A DNA stretch of 64,000 bases, from the NCBI GenBank assembly GCA_030142905.1, contig JASJOG010000010.1:1873501-1937500 (forward strand), given 5' to 3'. A model generated the notes under the pieces. It did not search any database. It saw only the letters and a program-made list of their open reading frames with translations, and was not told the DNA's origin. Source of the stretch: Heliopora coerulea (Eukaryota > Cnidaria > Anthozoa > Scleralcyonacea > Helioporidae). Positions 34,020 through 44,245 of this stretch are shown here, piece by piece. The stretch's first letter is position 1, and each line of letters starts with the position of its first letter. The position numbers and the translations under genes were made by a program.

Positions 34020-36578
34020 GTACCATTTTTTGTTGATTTATTACAAGTAATTCAAGCGTCATTGTAGTGAAACGTCTGTGTTTGATAATTTAGATGACAG
34101 TATTACATTCCTTTGTGCTTATCTAAGCTACGAGCAAATCAGATATTTAATTTGAGTACTTCAACTACAGCTCCTCTAGTAAAATTTTTAGAAATTTACT
34201 GTTCCATCGGATATAACTAGATTTTGCGATTTTTAATTCGAGCCAGTAGAATTGAAAAAAGTAGAAAAGTTGCGCATACCAACAGGAAGCAGTTATATTT
34301 TAAACTTAAAAACTTTTAAACGACTGGGGAGTAAGGATGTTAATGTTAATGTTAATGTTAGGCGGCGCAGATTTCCCTTTTGTCCGAGGGTCAAAAATGT
34401 GGCAGTCTGCTCCTGCTTACCTGTGTGTATAATTTTGTTTTATTCAGTAATCAAAATGACCAATAGTCCGCAAGGGTAGATGTTGTTTTGGCCCAATCTG
34501 TGCATCGTTTACAATTGCTCGACGGGTCAATCAGATTGTTCTATGATGGGGTTTGCTTTATTTAAACGTATGGAAATAACAGAGATTTGTATAAAAAGCC
34601 TATCCCAAATATAAAAACCTTTGTACATGCAGACATTTTCATTTTTGGAGTCCCGTAAAAATATGCTCTCCTCGAAAACATCTTTCTTTAAATCACTTGG
34701 GGAATAAGCCATTCATTCCTTAATGTTAAAATAAAATCGACCTTAGAAACCCGAGTTACGATAGGTTCGAGGGCAAGTCAACTGTTCCCCTTGTTCCAGC
34801 ATGAGAAATTTACCTACCTTGCCGTTGCCTCTTGTTTTTCACGCCCTGATAATGTTATAAACTTTACTATATCCTGTATACTTTAACCTTTAACATGCAT
34901 GCTCTAGGTTCTTTATTCTACTACCTAACCGTAAGGGAAACGCTTTTGAAATGTCTATTTTCGAAGCTATTTGGCAGGTCGCAGGTTTCGCTAAATAAAT
35001 AGATGACAGAATTGCATGAACATTGTTGCACAGATCAAGAGGTCGATAAACTGATACCGAAGTATTCAATAAGAACCATCAGATTGCTTTTAAACATGAG
35101 GTGGAAATGGTCTGATCTATGTGTGATGCAGGCAAACTCCGCATATTTTCATGACTTTGATTGTTCATTCTTGTTCTCCCTCACAGGATTGACTGGCAAA
35201 AAATGTTGTTTCTCAAATAAATTGAAGCAAAGGTTTTACAAAAAAGAAATTTGCATGCAAAAAGTCTAAAAAAGCTCTAAAAATAGAACTCTAAAAATAT
35301 CGAGATTTTCAAGTATATAGGATATCCTGATGATGAGTCTTCGTATTTTCTATGTTGTAAGTGCAAAAAAAGCATTGAAAGAAGGAGAATATAAGCCCAT
35401 TGCAGCATGTCAAACATAAATTAGACCAATGAAAAACTAGAGAGCATCAATAAGAGTGAGATTTTCTAAACAAAAAAAAGGCAATACACTAAATTTCTCT
35501 TGCTCTCCAGATTTCTTATGCAAAATGTTCATTGCCAAGCTGCATGGAAATGACCCATTACGCAATCATTCGCTCGCGCAATATTGAAGCAAAGTCAATT
35601 CAAGTCCTGGTCGAGAAGTTATTTGACGTTAAATTTTTTCACGGTTTTACTCGTGTTCAATCCAGTTTTACTCCTGTTCTAAGTTTAAATCTTGACAGTC
35701 TGTAGTGCTGGTTTCCTGCAACTCACGTGGCTTATGCAGGTACAAGAGTCTGAGTTGGGAATAAGGTATTGGATTTTCAGCAATGTAGCAGTTGTTACTA
35801 CTAAGACAACTTTGTCCAACTTCTTTCACGTTCCAGTTATAATAAGGACGATTTTTTAATTAAAAGTTAAATGTTAGTCTTTTTGACATTTTTGAAAAAG
35901 TATCAATCTTACTCCAATTTTTAAGGCATATAAAACTGGGCGAGGATTTGTTGCGTATGCGTATTTTTAGCTAGTAAAGTTTTGCCGCAGAGACGAATTT
36001 TTTTGCATGTGTTCTTTGTTTTTTTCCCCCATTTTATTCTAATTTCCTTTTGTTCTTTACATCTTTTCGTCACCATGCTCCCAGTATACTGCTTCCAAAT
36101 GTACGTGCTTCTTTTCATTTCCATCTGATTTATCATATATTTAAGAATAAGGGGTGACTTTTTGACATATTTTTTGATCTCTCGCAATGTTTTTGTGCTG
36201 AACCGAGATTTTCAGAAATTCCAAATTGAAAGATGTTATTAAAAAATTATTAAAGTCCCTTAGAATACACTTTAGAGTGATACCACGCTGAATTTGCCCA
36301 ATGGAAGGTGATGATGTTAATTTTCTGGAAATTTTCCTTCGAAAATTACATTACCGTAGCTTGTCGATCCTTATTATTTTATCGAAGAAATGCCTTTTTT
36401 CATGGGGTATCACTTGAATTTCGAAAGACTGAAAACCGCTTGCCTTTTGACACTTTTCTCCATGGAACATTGTTCTTATTATGATCACAGCATCCAAGCA
36501 CGGAAAACCATTAGGTATGTTTAAAATGATATGATCCTAAATATTACAAAACTTGCTACATAATGTTCTTGATTTCAG
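34020..36578 (+). other. Intron 4 of the discoidin gene
   Basis: It contains a GTTAAT-type short run near 34,338-34,362 and, at about 35,833-35,975, a diverged copy of the 5' flank of the recombinase repeat (TTCCAGTTATAATAAGGACG, then GGCGAGGATTTGTTGCGTA), also found at 46.0, 53.4 and 58.0 kb. Open frames at 35.0 and 36.0 kb have no domain. Confidence 0.55.
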
Positions 36579-36699
36579 AAATACTTTAGCAATGAAGAAC
36601 ATCTCCTTTCAAAGAGAATTTTGTGTCGGTACATGAGGTTCACGACATTGAAGAATATCGAGTGCATCTGGGTGGAACTTTTTGGATATTCACATGAAG
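36579..36699 (+). CDS. Discoidin/Ig/FN3 protein, exon 5: discoidin domain 2, second half
   Basis: A short 121-nt exon: acceptor TTCTTGATTTCAG, phase 0 in, donor GAAG/GTAAAT, phase 1 out. It encodes KYFSNEEHLLSKR, then CRYMRFTTLKNIECIWVELFG. This is the same RYxRF...C.xVELxG closing pattern as the other second halves. It has no Met start, so ordinary ORF listing misses it. It is the only phase-compatible partner for exon 4. Confidence 0.8.
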
Positions 36700-38282
36700 G
36701 TAAATAGACATAGTAAACTGAAGGCAACCAGAGTACGAAATGTTTAAGATTGCAGCCTTTATTATTGAAAACGAATGTGCGAAATAAGAAAGTTTGATAT
36801 AAGGTCGCGAATTTGAGATCGAAAATTGTAAAAGCTTAATACTATAAGGTACGTAAGAGTCTTAATCTTGCTCATTCGTATTACTGATCTGTTTCAGCTT
36901 TTATTGGAGTACAGCGTGGGTGGTGGAACGGGGAGCACCATGGAAGCAATGACCCCTCAATGATCTTATAGGGGCACCTGGGCAACTAGTTCCCTAAACA
37001 TTCAATTAGATATCGGTGTCCTAGATTACATCTAATGAAATAACAACTACAGTTCTCTTCATTCTTAAGTTGAAAAATTAATAGTTCTGGCCTTTCGTTA
37101 AACTGATAGAATAACTCTGAGAGACAGTTCAGTCGTCAAACAACTTCTGTGCCAAACACTAATTCAAATTAAGTTCAATTTGTGATAACTTTCACGTATT
37201 TGAGAAATGTTGTTGTAACTTCTTTGTTTCAATTCAATATCCTGCGTAAGTCCCGGGGAACAAAATTGCGAATTCTGTGAGATGTTTTATTTATTTATTC
37301 ATTTATTTATTTATTTATCTATTTATTTATTTGTCTATTTATTTATTTATTCATTTATCTATTTATTTATTTGTTCGTTTGTCCGTTTGCTTATTTATTT
37401 ATTCATTTATTTATTTATTTTCCTACATCATCACGAGGGAGTCTAAGACAAAAGGAACAAGAAAAAACATAGAATTTTGTGTGAACTAGGTTCAACAAGA
37501 AAAAATTGTTTTGTTTGTTGCATAACTGGGCCTTGTGATGTAGTAATGTAATTTGTACATAGTCAGCTAATTAACTGCCAGTAAACTGAATCTGAACATT
37601 GCCATTGGGACGACTAAGTAGCAATAAACCATTACGTTTCTCAGCAAATTTTGATTTGACGCAAGCTCACCTGTATTCTAAAAAAACTGAATTTTTCAAA
37701 TTAAATCATTTTCACATTGGTCTTTAAATGTACATTGACAGCCAGTTTGAAACGAATTCTCTCTGGTATTATTGGTTGTCAACGACTTTGAATTGCTGGG
37801 TTTACAAGCTCTCGCGGACTCGCAAAACAGATTCAAAGAGCAATTTTAAGGTATTATGCCAATCTAATGCTGGAAAGAAAACATTTCTTAACTCTATACC
37901 AGTAGCCATTTTAGGACGTCCCCCTTGACGAGTAAAATTGAGTTTGGCAGAGTAAAAGTTATGATAAAGCTACCAAATGGTAAGTGCATGTAGCTTGTGT
38001 TATGCGAAGTCTTTCACTGGCTGATAGCAGGATATTCTTTGAATTACAGCAGGGACCGGCGTTTTAATATCAACAGGGATCAATGGTTTGTTAATTACCT
38101 TACAAATGTTAAAAATAAGTTGGATTAGGTTAAACCTAATCGAAACACAGACTTCTCAGTTAGAAACAACTTCGAACTTCTCAGAGATATCATCGTTGTG
38201 TAATTAAATGGATCAGAATTCCTGTATTCGATATTGTTTGCTTTGTGGCTTACTAACGTTTCCTGTTGTTCATTTTTTGTAG
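36700..38282 (+). other. Intron 5 of the discoidin gene
   Basis: It holds a TTTA/TTCA tetranucleotide run (37,285-37,425) and one minisatellite unit (37,905-37,990, GACGTCCCCCTTGACGAG) related to 20,990-21,395. Nothing else recognised. Confidence 0.55.
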
Positions 38283-38614
38283 TTCTTTTGATCGAAGATA
38301 TTGGATTGAAATACGAAAATCGTTTACTAAAGGAGAAATTTCCCGATGAGAGCTTCCCCTCGATACGAGATACGTTCGAGGCTGATCATGAACCAAAGAA
38401 TGGCAGACTGTATATGCCGGGCTCTTGGTGCTCTCGCCCCAAATCGATCGTATATATTGAAATAGTTTTAGCGGAAAAATATTATATATTTGCAGTGTCG
38501 GTGCAAGGATTTAGGCCAAGTCACTCTGACGTACTTTTCACAAAGAAATATAGGATCACTCATTCTACGAATTATCAGAACTGGTCTTATAGTACAGATG
38601 ATGGAAAAGAATGG
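38283..38614 (+). CDS. Discoidin/Ig/FN3 protein, exon 6: discoidin domain 3, first half
   Basis: Acceptor TTCATTTTTTGTAG, phase 1 in, donor TGG/GTAAGA, phase 0 out. Landmarks are SFPSIRDTFEADHEP, GSWCSRPKSIVYIEIVLAE, VSVQGF and TNYQNWSYSTDDGKEW. It lacks the usual first Cys, and the YLEVDLG strand is changed to YIEIVLA, so this is the most diverged of the four domains. Confidence 0.8.
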
Positions 38615-38789
38615 GTAAGAAAAGCGAATTAATGCAAAAAATTTACATTTGTAAGCAAGTTTTACATGGTCGATGCGCGTTTTAAATTATTTAAAAGTCT
38701 TGTTACAAGCATGTGAATAGAGAAATCATAAATGCTATTAGTGGTTTAGGCTAGTAGCTCAACTGTTACGAAAATTTCGCGTCATTTTA

Positions 38790-39005
38790 TATGTGAAAAA
38801 CCAATGGAATTTGAACATTTTCACATAAGAAATTTTCATTTCACATAAGAAATGGCAGCCCATTCACATGTGAAATGAACTGGTTCAAAATTTCACATAT
38901 GAAATGGAACCTTCACATATGACAATTTTACATACCAAAATTTATTTTCACATATGGAATTGAAACAATTGTCGTATGAAATATTATTTTCATATGTGAA
39001 TGTTA
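38790..39005. repeat. Array of palindromic TTCACATRTGAA words, copy 1
   Basis: About ten variants of TTTCACATRTGAAAT, each self-complementary, are irregularly spaced 5-30 bp apart. The lead-in GTGAAAAACCAATGGAA is also shared with 43,925-44,245. It lies in intron 6; the rest of that intron (38,615-39,378) is plain AT-rich sequence. Confidence 0.75.
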
Positions 39006-39378
39006 TTATGTGAATGTGCATGTTATTAATATTATTATTGATATTTTTCTCTTGTAAATATCCAACACGACCCTTTAAAAATCAGGCAACTGAAAGACCA
39101 CCGTGTATAGATAGGCTTAAGTAACGTAAAGAAAAGTATATTTTTGTATGGGTATTGTCAATGGTCAGAATTGTCTTTTTAGTCGGAATATCAATGAGGT
39201 ATGGTTAATCAATTTCTTTTAATCAATAAAATCAATAAAATAATCAATAAAAGTCAGGATAATTGAAATGACATAATTTCTTCCTTTACTTTCCTCGTAC
39301 TCTATTATTTTAATTAATCCAGTAACAGTTTATTACCTTTCGCTAAAACGCTCTTTAACGTTTCTTGAAATTTTACAG

Positions 39379-39520
39379 ATTAACACCAGTTCCACCAATG
39401 TGGTTTCGGTACATCCTTTGAGAGAACCAATTGAAGCACGAATTGTTAGGTTAGAAACAGAACCTTTTGTTCAATCCTGCCTGAAAGTAGAACTTCATGG
39501 AATTTCAGCAATAATTTCAG
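39379..39520 (+). CDS. Discoidin/Ig/FN3 protein, exon 7: discoidin domain 3, second half
   Basis: Acceptor GAAATTTTACAG, phase 0 in, donor TCAG/GTTTGT, phase 1 out. It encodes SSTNVVSVHPLREP, then ARIVRLETEPFVQSCLKVELHG. Same closing motif, with Cys before KVEL. The next compatible exon is 56,982, beyond a 17.5-kb intron filled by transposons. Confidence 0.8.
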
Positions 39521-40154
39521 GTTTGTCTTGCGATTTTTCACATTTTTGTACTTGATAAGAAAGCCCTACAAAATATTGATACGACCTACGCCCCCCCATG
39601 GGCAATGGAATTTGAGTAGTGTTGATACACATTGTTCATCTTATTTCATGACGTAGTTGGTTCATGAAAAAGCAAACCATCATATTTGGAAAAATTTTTG
39701 CTTCCAATGGAGATGTCAATTGGTTCGAATCCGAAATCAACCGGGAAAAAAAGCCGTAAAACATAGAGGATAAATATACCTTTTGATATTCATTACCAGA
39801 AAATAAACTATCATTAACGCCAAACTCAAACTCAATAACGCGACATTCATATTATTGAATCGACACTTATTTGCGCCATTGTCGCGTTTATTTTAAATTT
39901 TTGCGTAGAAAGTAAAATTCATTAGCACAGACACGCAACCATTTCCATCAAAAGGCATTCAATAGCGCCAACAGACGACTATTAACAACATTCCACTGTA
40001 TATTAAGCAGAAAAAAATTTCAGTTACGCAAGATATTTGCCAGTCTGGAACAGGATCAATTTAATCTGATATGGAATCCCGACATGTATAAAAAGTAAGG
40101 GAATAAAACTACCAAAATTCGTAAATTAATTGAATTCGGTTAGACTGTTCAAAA

Positions 40155-40520
40155 CTCTAATTTTATTTCGCCGATATATCGATGACTGCTTTGCAGTTTT
40201 TTGCTCTCCTGACCATGCACGTTCTGCTCTGCTGAATCCTTTTAAGGACCATCTTGGCTCACAACATTGAAATATCATGTTTTCTGGAGAGTTAGAAAGT
40301 AATTCAATTCTTTTCTTGGACGTCTTAAATGATAGCACAAATGGGTTTTCAACCTCAGTTCATCGAAGCCAACGTTCAAAAGTTTATTTACGAATTTTGA
40401 TAGATTCCGTTATCTTTTAGTCGTGGTCTCGTCTACTCCCTACTAGACGGTTATTTTATAATTTGCTCTTTATCCCAGCTTTTGATTGCAAAGCTTTGAT
40501 TACTCGACAGTTTTTTTCTT
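40155..40520 (+). pseudogene. Penelope-like reverse transcriptase fragment (RYIDD)
   Basis: Plus strand from about 40,158: LILFRRYIDDCFAVFCSPDH, with RYIDD at 40,172-40,186 as the RT catalytic YxDD motif. It continues through SILFLDVLNDSTNGFSTSVH, the FLDVLI...GFxTSVYRKPT pattern of these elements, and further homology after frame breaks toward 40,520. In-frame stops and missing N- and C-terminal parts make it dead. Confidence 0.75.
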
Positions 40521-40630
40521 AGACGTGATGCGTGTTAACAAAGTACTGTAAAAAATGGAGGAAAATCTCGAATGTCCAGATATTTTTTAAGACCCAACCG
40601 GGACTTGTTGCGAAAAATGCAACTTTGGAC

Positions 40631-40701
40631 GTCTGGCTGGGAATCGAACCCGCGACCTTGCAAATCTAGTGCAATGCTCTGCCAACTGAGTTACGAAAGC
40701 C
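40631..40701 (-). other. tRNA-derived SINE head with A and B boxes
   Basis: The minus strand has an A box TGGCAGAGCAT (40,684-40,674) and a B box GGTTCGATTCC (40,650-40,640) at tRNA spacing. The 3' side does not close the acceptor stem. The unit is bounded by a direct repeat, GGAGGAAAATCTCGAATGTC near 40,557 and GGAGGAAAATATCGAGTGTC near 40,825. It is a tRNA-derived SINE or pseudogene. Confidence 0.65.
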
Positions 40702-41633
40702 GTTGCCGAGAGCATAGCCTCCAGTATTTGTAATTGTGGAAATACCGATTAAGTTAAGGGTCTACTCGATAGAACATTATGGCATATACACTCGACCACT
40801 CACTGTTAAGTCGATTATTCTGAAGGAGGAAAATATCGAGTGTCTAAATAATAAACTAAAGTTCGTTAACAGTTTGAAACATATGTTAGGATTCCATATA
40901 ACTTTAAATTGACCTAGCACCAGACTGGACAAATGTCTTACTTAATTGAAATTTTACTCTTTCTAATGTGTAGTAGAATGGTGTTGATGGTTGTATGTTG
41001 GCACTGATTAATGCCCTTTGATGGAAATGGTTGGTTATCTATACTAATGGTTTTCACTTTTTATGCAAAAATTTTAAATGAACAAAAGCGTACATGAGTG
41101 TCGATTCAATAAAGTGAATCCATTTTGCGTTATTAAGTTTGAAGTTAGCGTTTTCTATATTTTCTCGCAATGAACAGCAAAAGGTAATTAAAATCAACAA
41201 AGTACATTAAAATGACATAAATCTGATTTTTTGTTGTGTCCGCATAGCGAAACTACTGCGAAAACCTTCTTTTTCAGAACTGGTCAATATAAAGTTTCAG
41301 TCAATACACCTTTTTCGGATCAAATTTCGAAATTTCCAATTGAATTTCAGATATTTCAAGTGAAATTCAGAAATTTCCAAACGAATTTCAGATAATTCAA
41401 ATCAAAATCAGAAATTTCCAAATGAATTTAAGATAAATACATTTCAAATTCAGAAATGTCAAAATGTATTTCAGATAATTCAAATCAATTTTAGATAGTT
41501 CCAAATGCATTTCAGAATACTAATAAATTTCAGACACTTTTGTTTTATTATACATACCAATTCACAAAATACATCCCACAACAATATTAAAGAGGTAAAT
41601 AAAATAAAACAACAGAAGCATTAGATCGATCCA

Positions 41634-41815
41634 GGGAAAGAGGAGAAGGGGAAGACCAAGGAAAAGGTGGATGGATTGCATCCACGAGGACATCGAGCAC
41701 CTGGGGATGGTGGAGTAATGGACTCAAGATCGACCTCGGTGGAGGCGTGCTGTTCGTCGAGAAGGAGGCAACCCCAACTAAGGGAACTGCCTTGGAAGAA
41801 GAAGAAGAAGAAGTA
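41634..41815 (+). pseudogene. LINE 3' tail nested in the Tc1-like transposon
   Basis: The plus-strand frame reads GKRRRGRPRKRWMDCIHEDI, then a stop, then WTQDRPRWRRAVRREG. This is the C-terminal RGRPRxRWxDxI...DRxxWRRAV signature of RTE/CR1-like LINE proteins. It ends in a GAAGAA run that abuts the transposase stop codon. Confidence 0.7.
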
Positions 41816-42859
41816 TTAGGCCCCTACATCCATGTCTTCCAAATTAAGCGCACTCTGGATAAAGCCTTGTGTATGTTGACATGCATTACCAATATCTCGT
41901 GCAGCGATTTGTCTCATAGCATTATCAATTAGTCCTTCGACGTAAGCCAGACGTTTTTCACCCACTGCGGGAGGTTTAACTTGCGGAACTCGCATTTGCT
42001 GTCTTACAACGGCTTTCATTTTGCTCCAAATTGTCTCCACGGAATTCAGCATTGCAGAGTGCGGTCCCAAACGACAGATAATTAACCCTGAGTAGTCATT
42101 TACACATTCTTCAAACTTGGAGTGACAAGGTGCATTGTAACAGACGAGAACTACGGAGTCAACTCTTACTTCAGCCGGAAGATTCTGTAGCATCTCCAAA
42201 CCCCAAGTCTTTGCTGTATCGGATTTTAAAGTTCCACGACGTCTTGTACTGTGAATCATCTGATATGCAGATATTGCACACACAACATGAACATTTGGCC
42301 CCTTAGAAGTTGGTAGCGGCATAACTGCTCTGTCACCAACACGTGCGCGACCATGAAACCTTCTACAGAAAAGGTTAATATTGGTTTCATCCATCCAAAT
42401 TATCATCTTGCCTTCTCGCATGTACTCACTAATTCTTGCAACATACTGGCGCCGAAGCTCCTTGTTGGCGTCACTATCCATTGTTGCAGGAATAGCATGT
42501 GCCTTTTTCAGGATTATGAGTTTCCCATTCAAGTAGTTGTGGATAGTTGATTTACTAAGGTGAAATTCTAATGCTTGTTGTGTTCTCTCTGACAACTGGT
42601 TTAAAGTTAAACCAGGGTCCCTTTCGATCATGGCCACAAAGTCATCTATTTGATCATCCGTTAGTTTCTTCTGGCGCCCACCTTTGGGTTTTGGATGTTC
42701 AGTATCAGCGAGAATCCAGGTATACGCAGTTTTGTATTTCACCCGTAACTGTTCGGCAAGCTCTCGCCAATTTCTGCCACTATTAGCTAATCTGACAATT
42801 CTTTCTCGGTCAGCAAGCAATATTCGAGAGTAAGGACCCCGTTGTATGTTTCTCTGCAC
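41816..42859 (-). CDS. Tc1/IS630-like DDE transposase, second catalytic Asp replaced by Tyr
   Basis: An uninterrupted ORF of 347 residues from ATG 42,859. The N-terminal helix-turn-helix region has RIVRLANSGRNWRELAEQL and GGRQKKLTDDQIDDFVAM. The DDE core begins at IIWMDETNINLF (first Asp). The second motif, normally a DNAPCH-type sequence, reads VLVCYNAPCHS here, a G-to-T change turning GAC into TAC. The third is AMLNSVETIW, with Glu present 33 residues on. Loss of the second metal ligand predicts no cleavage activity despite the intact frame. It sits between matched TIRs in the same element. Plus-strand frames over it are shadows. Confidence 0.88.
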   Translation of the reverse strand: MQRNIQRGPYSRILLADRERIVRLANSGRNWRELAEQLRVKYKTAYTWILADTEHPKPKGGRQKKLTDDQIDDFVAMIERDPGLTLNQLSERTQQALEFHLSKSTIHNYLNGKLIILKKAHAIPATMDSDANKELRRQYVARISEYMREGKMIIWMDETNINLFCRRFHGRARVGDRAVMPLPTSKGPNVHVVCAISAYQMIHSTRRRGTLKSDTAKTWGLEMLQNLPAEVRVDSVVLVCYNAPCHSKFEECVNDYSGLIICRLGPHSAMLNSVETIWSKMKAVVRQQMRVPQVKPPAVGEKRLAYVEGLIDNAMRQIAARDIGNACQHTQGFIQSALNLEDMDVGA

Positions 42860-43924
42860 ATCAACAAATTGTCAATAGTGGTAAGGAGCTTTATTTAGAA
42901 ATTATGAATATCATTTGGAAATGTCTGAAATCCCTACGGGCATTTCTGATCATTATTTGGAAATGTCTGAAATTCACTTAGACAATCTGAATATCATGTG
43001 GAAACGTCTGAAATCCCTTTGGACATTTCTGAATATCATTTGGAAATATCTGAAATACATATGGAAAATCTGAATATCATTTGGAAATATTTGAAATCGT
43101 TTTGGAAATTTCTGAATTCAATTGAAAAAAGGTGTAGACCTTAAAGGGAGATTAGTATCTTTAAATGTAAATTTAAAGGTAAATGAATTGACTGAACAGC
43201 TTGGACCAATACCGTTTGGAATTTCATTCTGTCATTATTGCTTGATGTCCAGATCTCCTTTGTGCTAAATGATGACCTCTCGAGACTATGTGTAAAAAAT
43301 CGTGACAAAATAATTTTTTTGGAGGTGATAAATACCAGCCTGATTCTAAAGACAACAGTGTGTCTCGTGAATTGCATGTGTGATGCGCTCGCATTGCAAA
43401 TATTGACAAGAATGAACACTGGCTTTGCCAAGGTTGTTTAGGAGCTCAAATATGCGATGGTTGCTCTTGTCATGATTACATAACAACTTATGAGAAGTCG
43501 AGTTATGCTACAAATCCAAGATTTTAATCTCAATTAACAAAGTTTTTCTTAGAATAAGCGTTATCTTACAAAGTGACCTCCTTTCTTTGAAAAAGCACTT
43601 TTATCATGCAAAATTAGAAAAATACCAGCATTTAATTTTCTTGATCAATTTTCAAATCAGCTGAAGTTGGCATACATCCTGGTAAGCAGAACAGGGTTAA
43701 TTTGCATAAGTATCTTCCCTTGAATAATTATTATACTAATTAAAGCTCCTAAGTTGCCCTCCGTAGAGCAGAATATACTTTCTAGGGTTGGCTCCTATTC
43801 TGAGTTTTGTCCATAATTTGTTTAATTTAATTCTCCTTATAATTGTCCTGTTACAAGAACGTGTATGTAGTCTAAAAAAGATATTGTTTTGTAATCAACG
43901 AGGCCAATGTACAGTTGATAGAGT

Positions 43925-44245
43925 ATACTGCTACGAAAATTTTACATGTCATTTTCTATGTGAAAAACATATGGAACTGGGACATTTTCAAATTTGAAAT
44001 TTTCATTTCACAAGTGAAATCGGGACTTCTCCGCATATGAAATACCCTATTCACATGTGAAACGACTAACTTCAAAATATTCATGAATGAAATGCGGGTG
44101 TACCAAACATGCATTTCACATATCAGATGGAAGACTCACTTATGAAAATTAATCTTACATATGAAATTTTCATTTCACAAGTGGAATTGAAACATTTTCG
44201 CTAATGAAATACTATTTTCATACGCGAATTGGCATGTGAAATTTT
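43925..44245. repeat. Array of palindromic TTCACATRTGAA words, copy 2
   Basis: Same family as 38,790-39,005, with more decayed units such as TTCACAAGTGAAAT and TTCACATGTGAAAC. The lead-in TATGTGAAAAACATATGGAA is shared. 43,137-43,924 holds nothing recognised. Confidence 0.7.

Larger units (their letters stand above)
39798..41163 (+). mobile_element. Penelope-like element fragment with about 300-bp inverted arms
   Basis: The left arm (39,798-40,095) and right arm (40,866-41,163) are inverted diverged copies. Shared words include TATTGAATCGACACT, CAACCATTTCCATCAAA and GCCAGTCTGG with their complements. Between them lies an RT fragment and a tRNA-like SINE. Inverted terminal arms around a YxDD reverse transcriptase fit Penelope-like elements. 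Confidence 0.6.
41307..43134 (-). mobile_element. Complete Tc1/IS630-like transposon, 1,828 bp, TA-flanked
   Basis: It begins CACCTTTTT and ends AAAAAAGGTG, with TA immediately outside at 41,305-41,306 and 43,135-43,136. Both ends carry about 220 bp of short subterminal repeats (TTTCAGAAATTTCCAAATG type on the left, complements on the right). One transposase ORF occupies the centre. A LINE 3' tail is inserted between the ORF stop and the left repeats. Confidence 0.85.

Noticed and set aside
37277..37489. Tyr/Ile/Leu-rich frame resembling a transmembrane protein (also 19,958-20,078)
   Set aside because: Translation of TTTA tetranucleotide repeats.
38790..44245. Regularly repeated short palindromes as a CRISPR-like array
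   Set aside because: Repeats vary, spacers are irregular and short, and the context is a eukaryotic intron. No cas-like genes.
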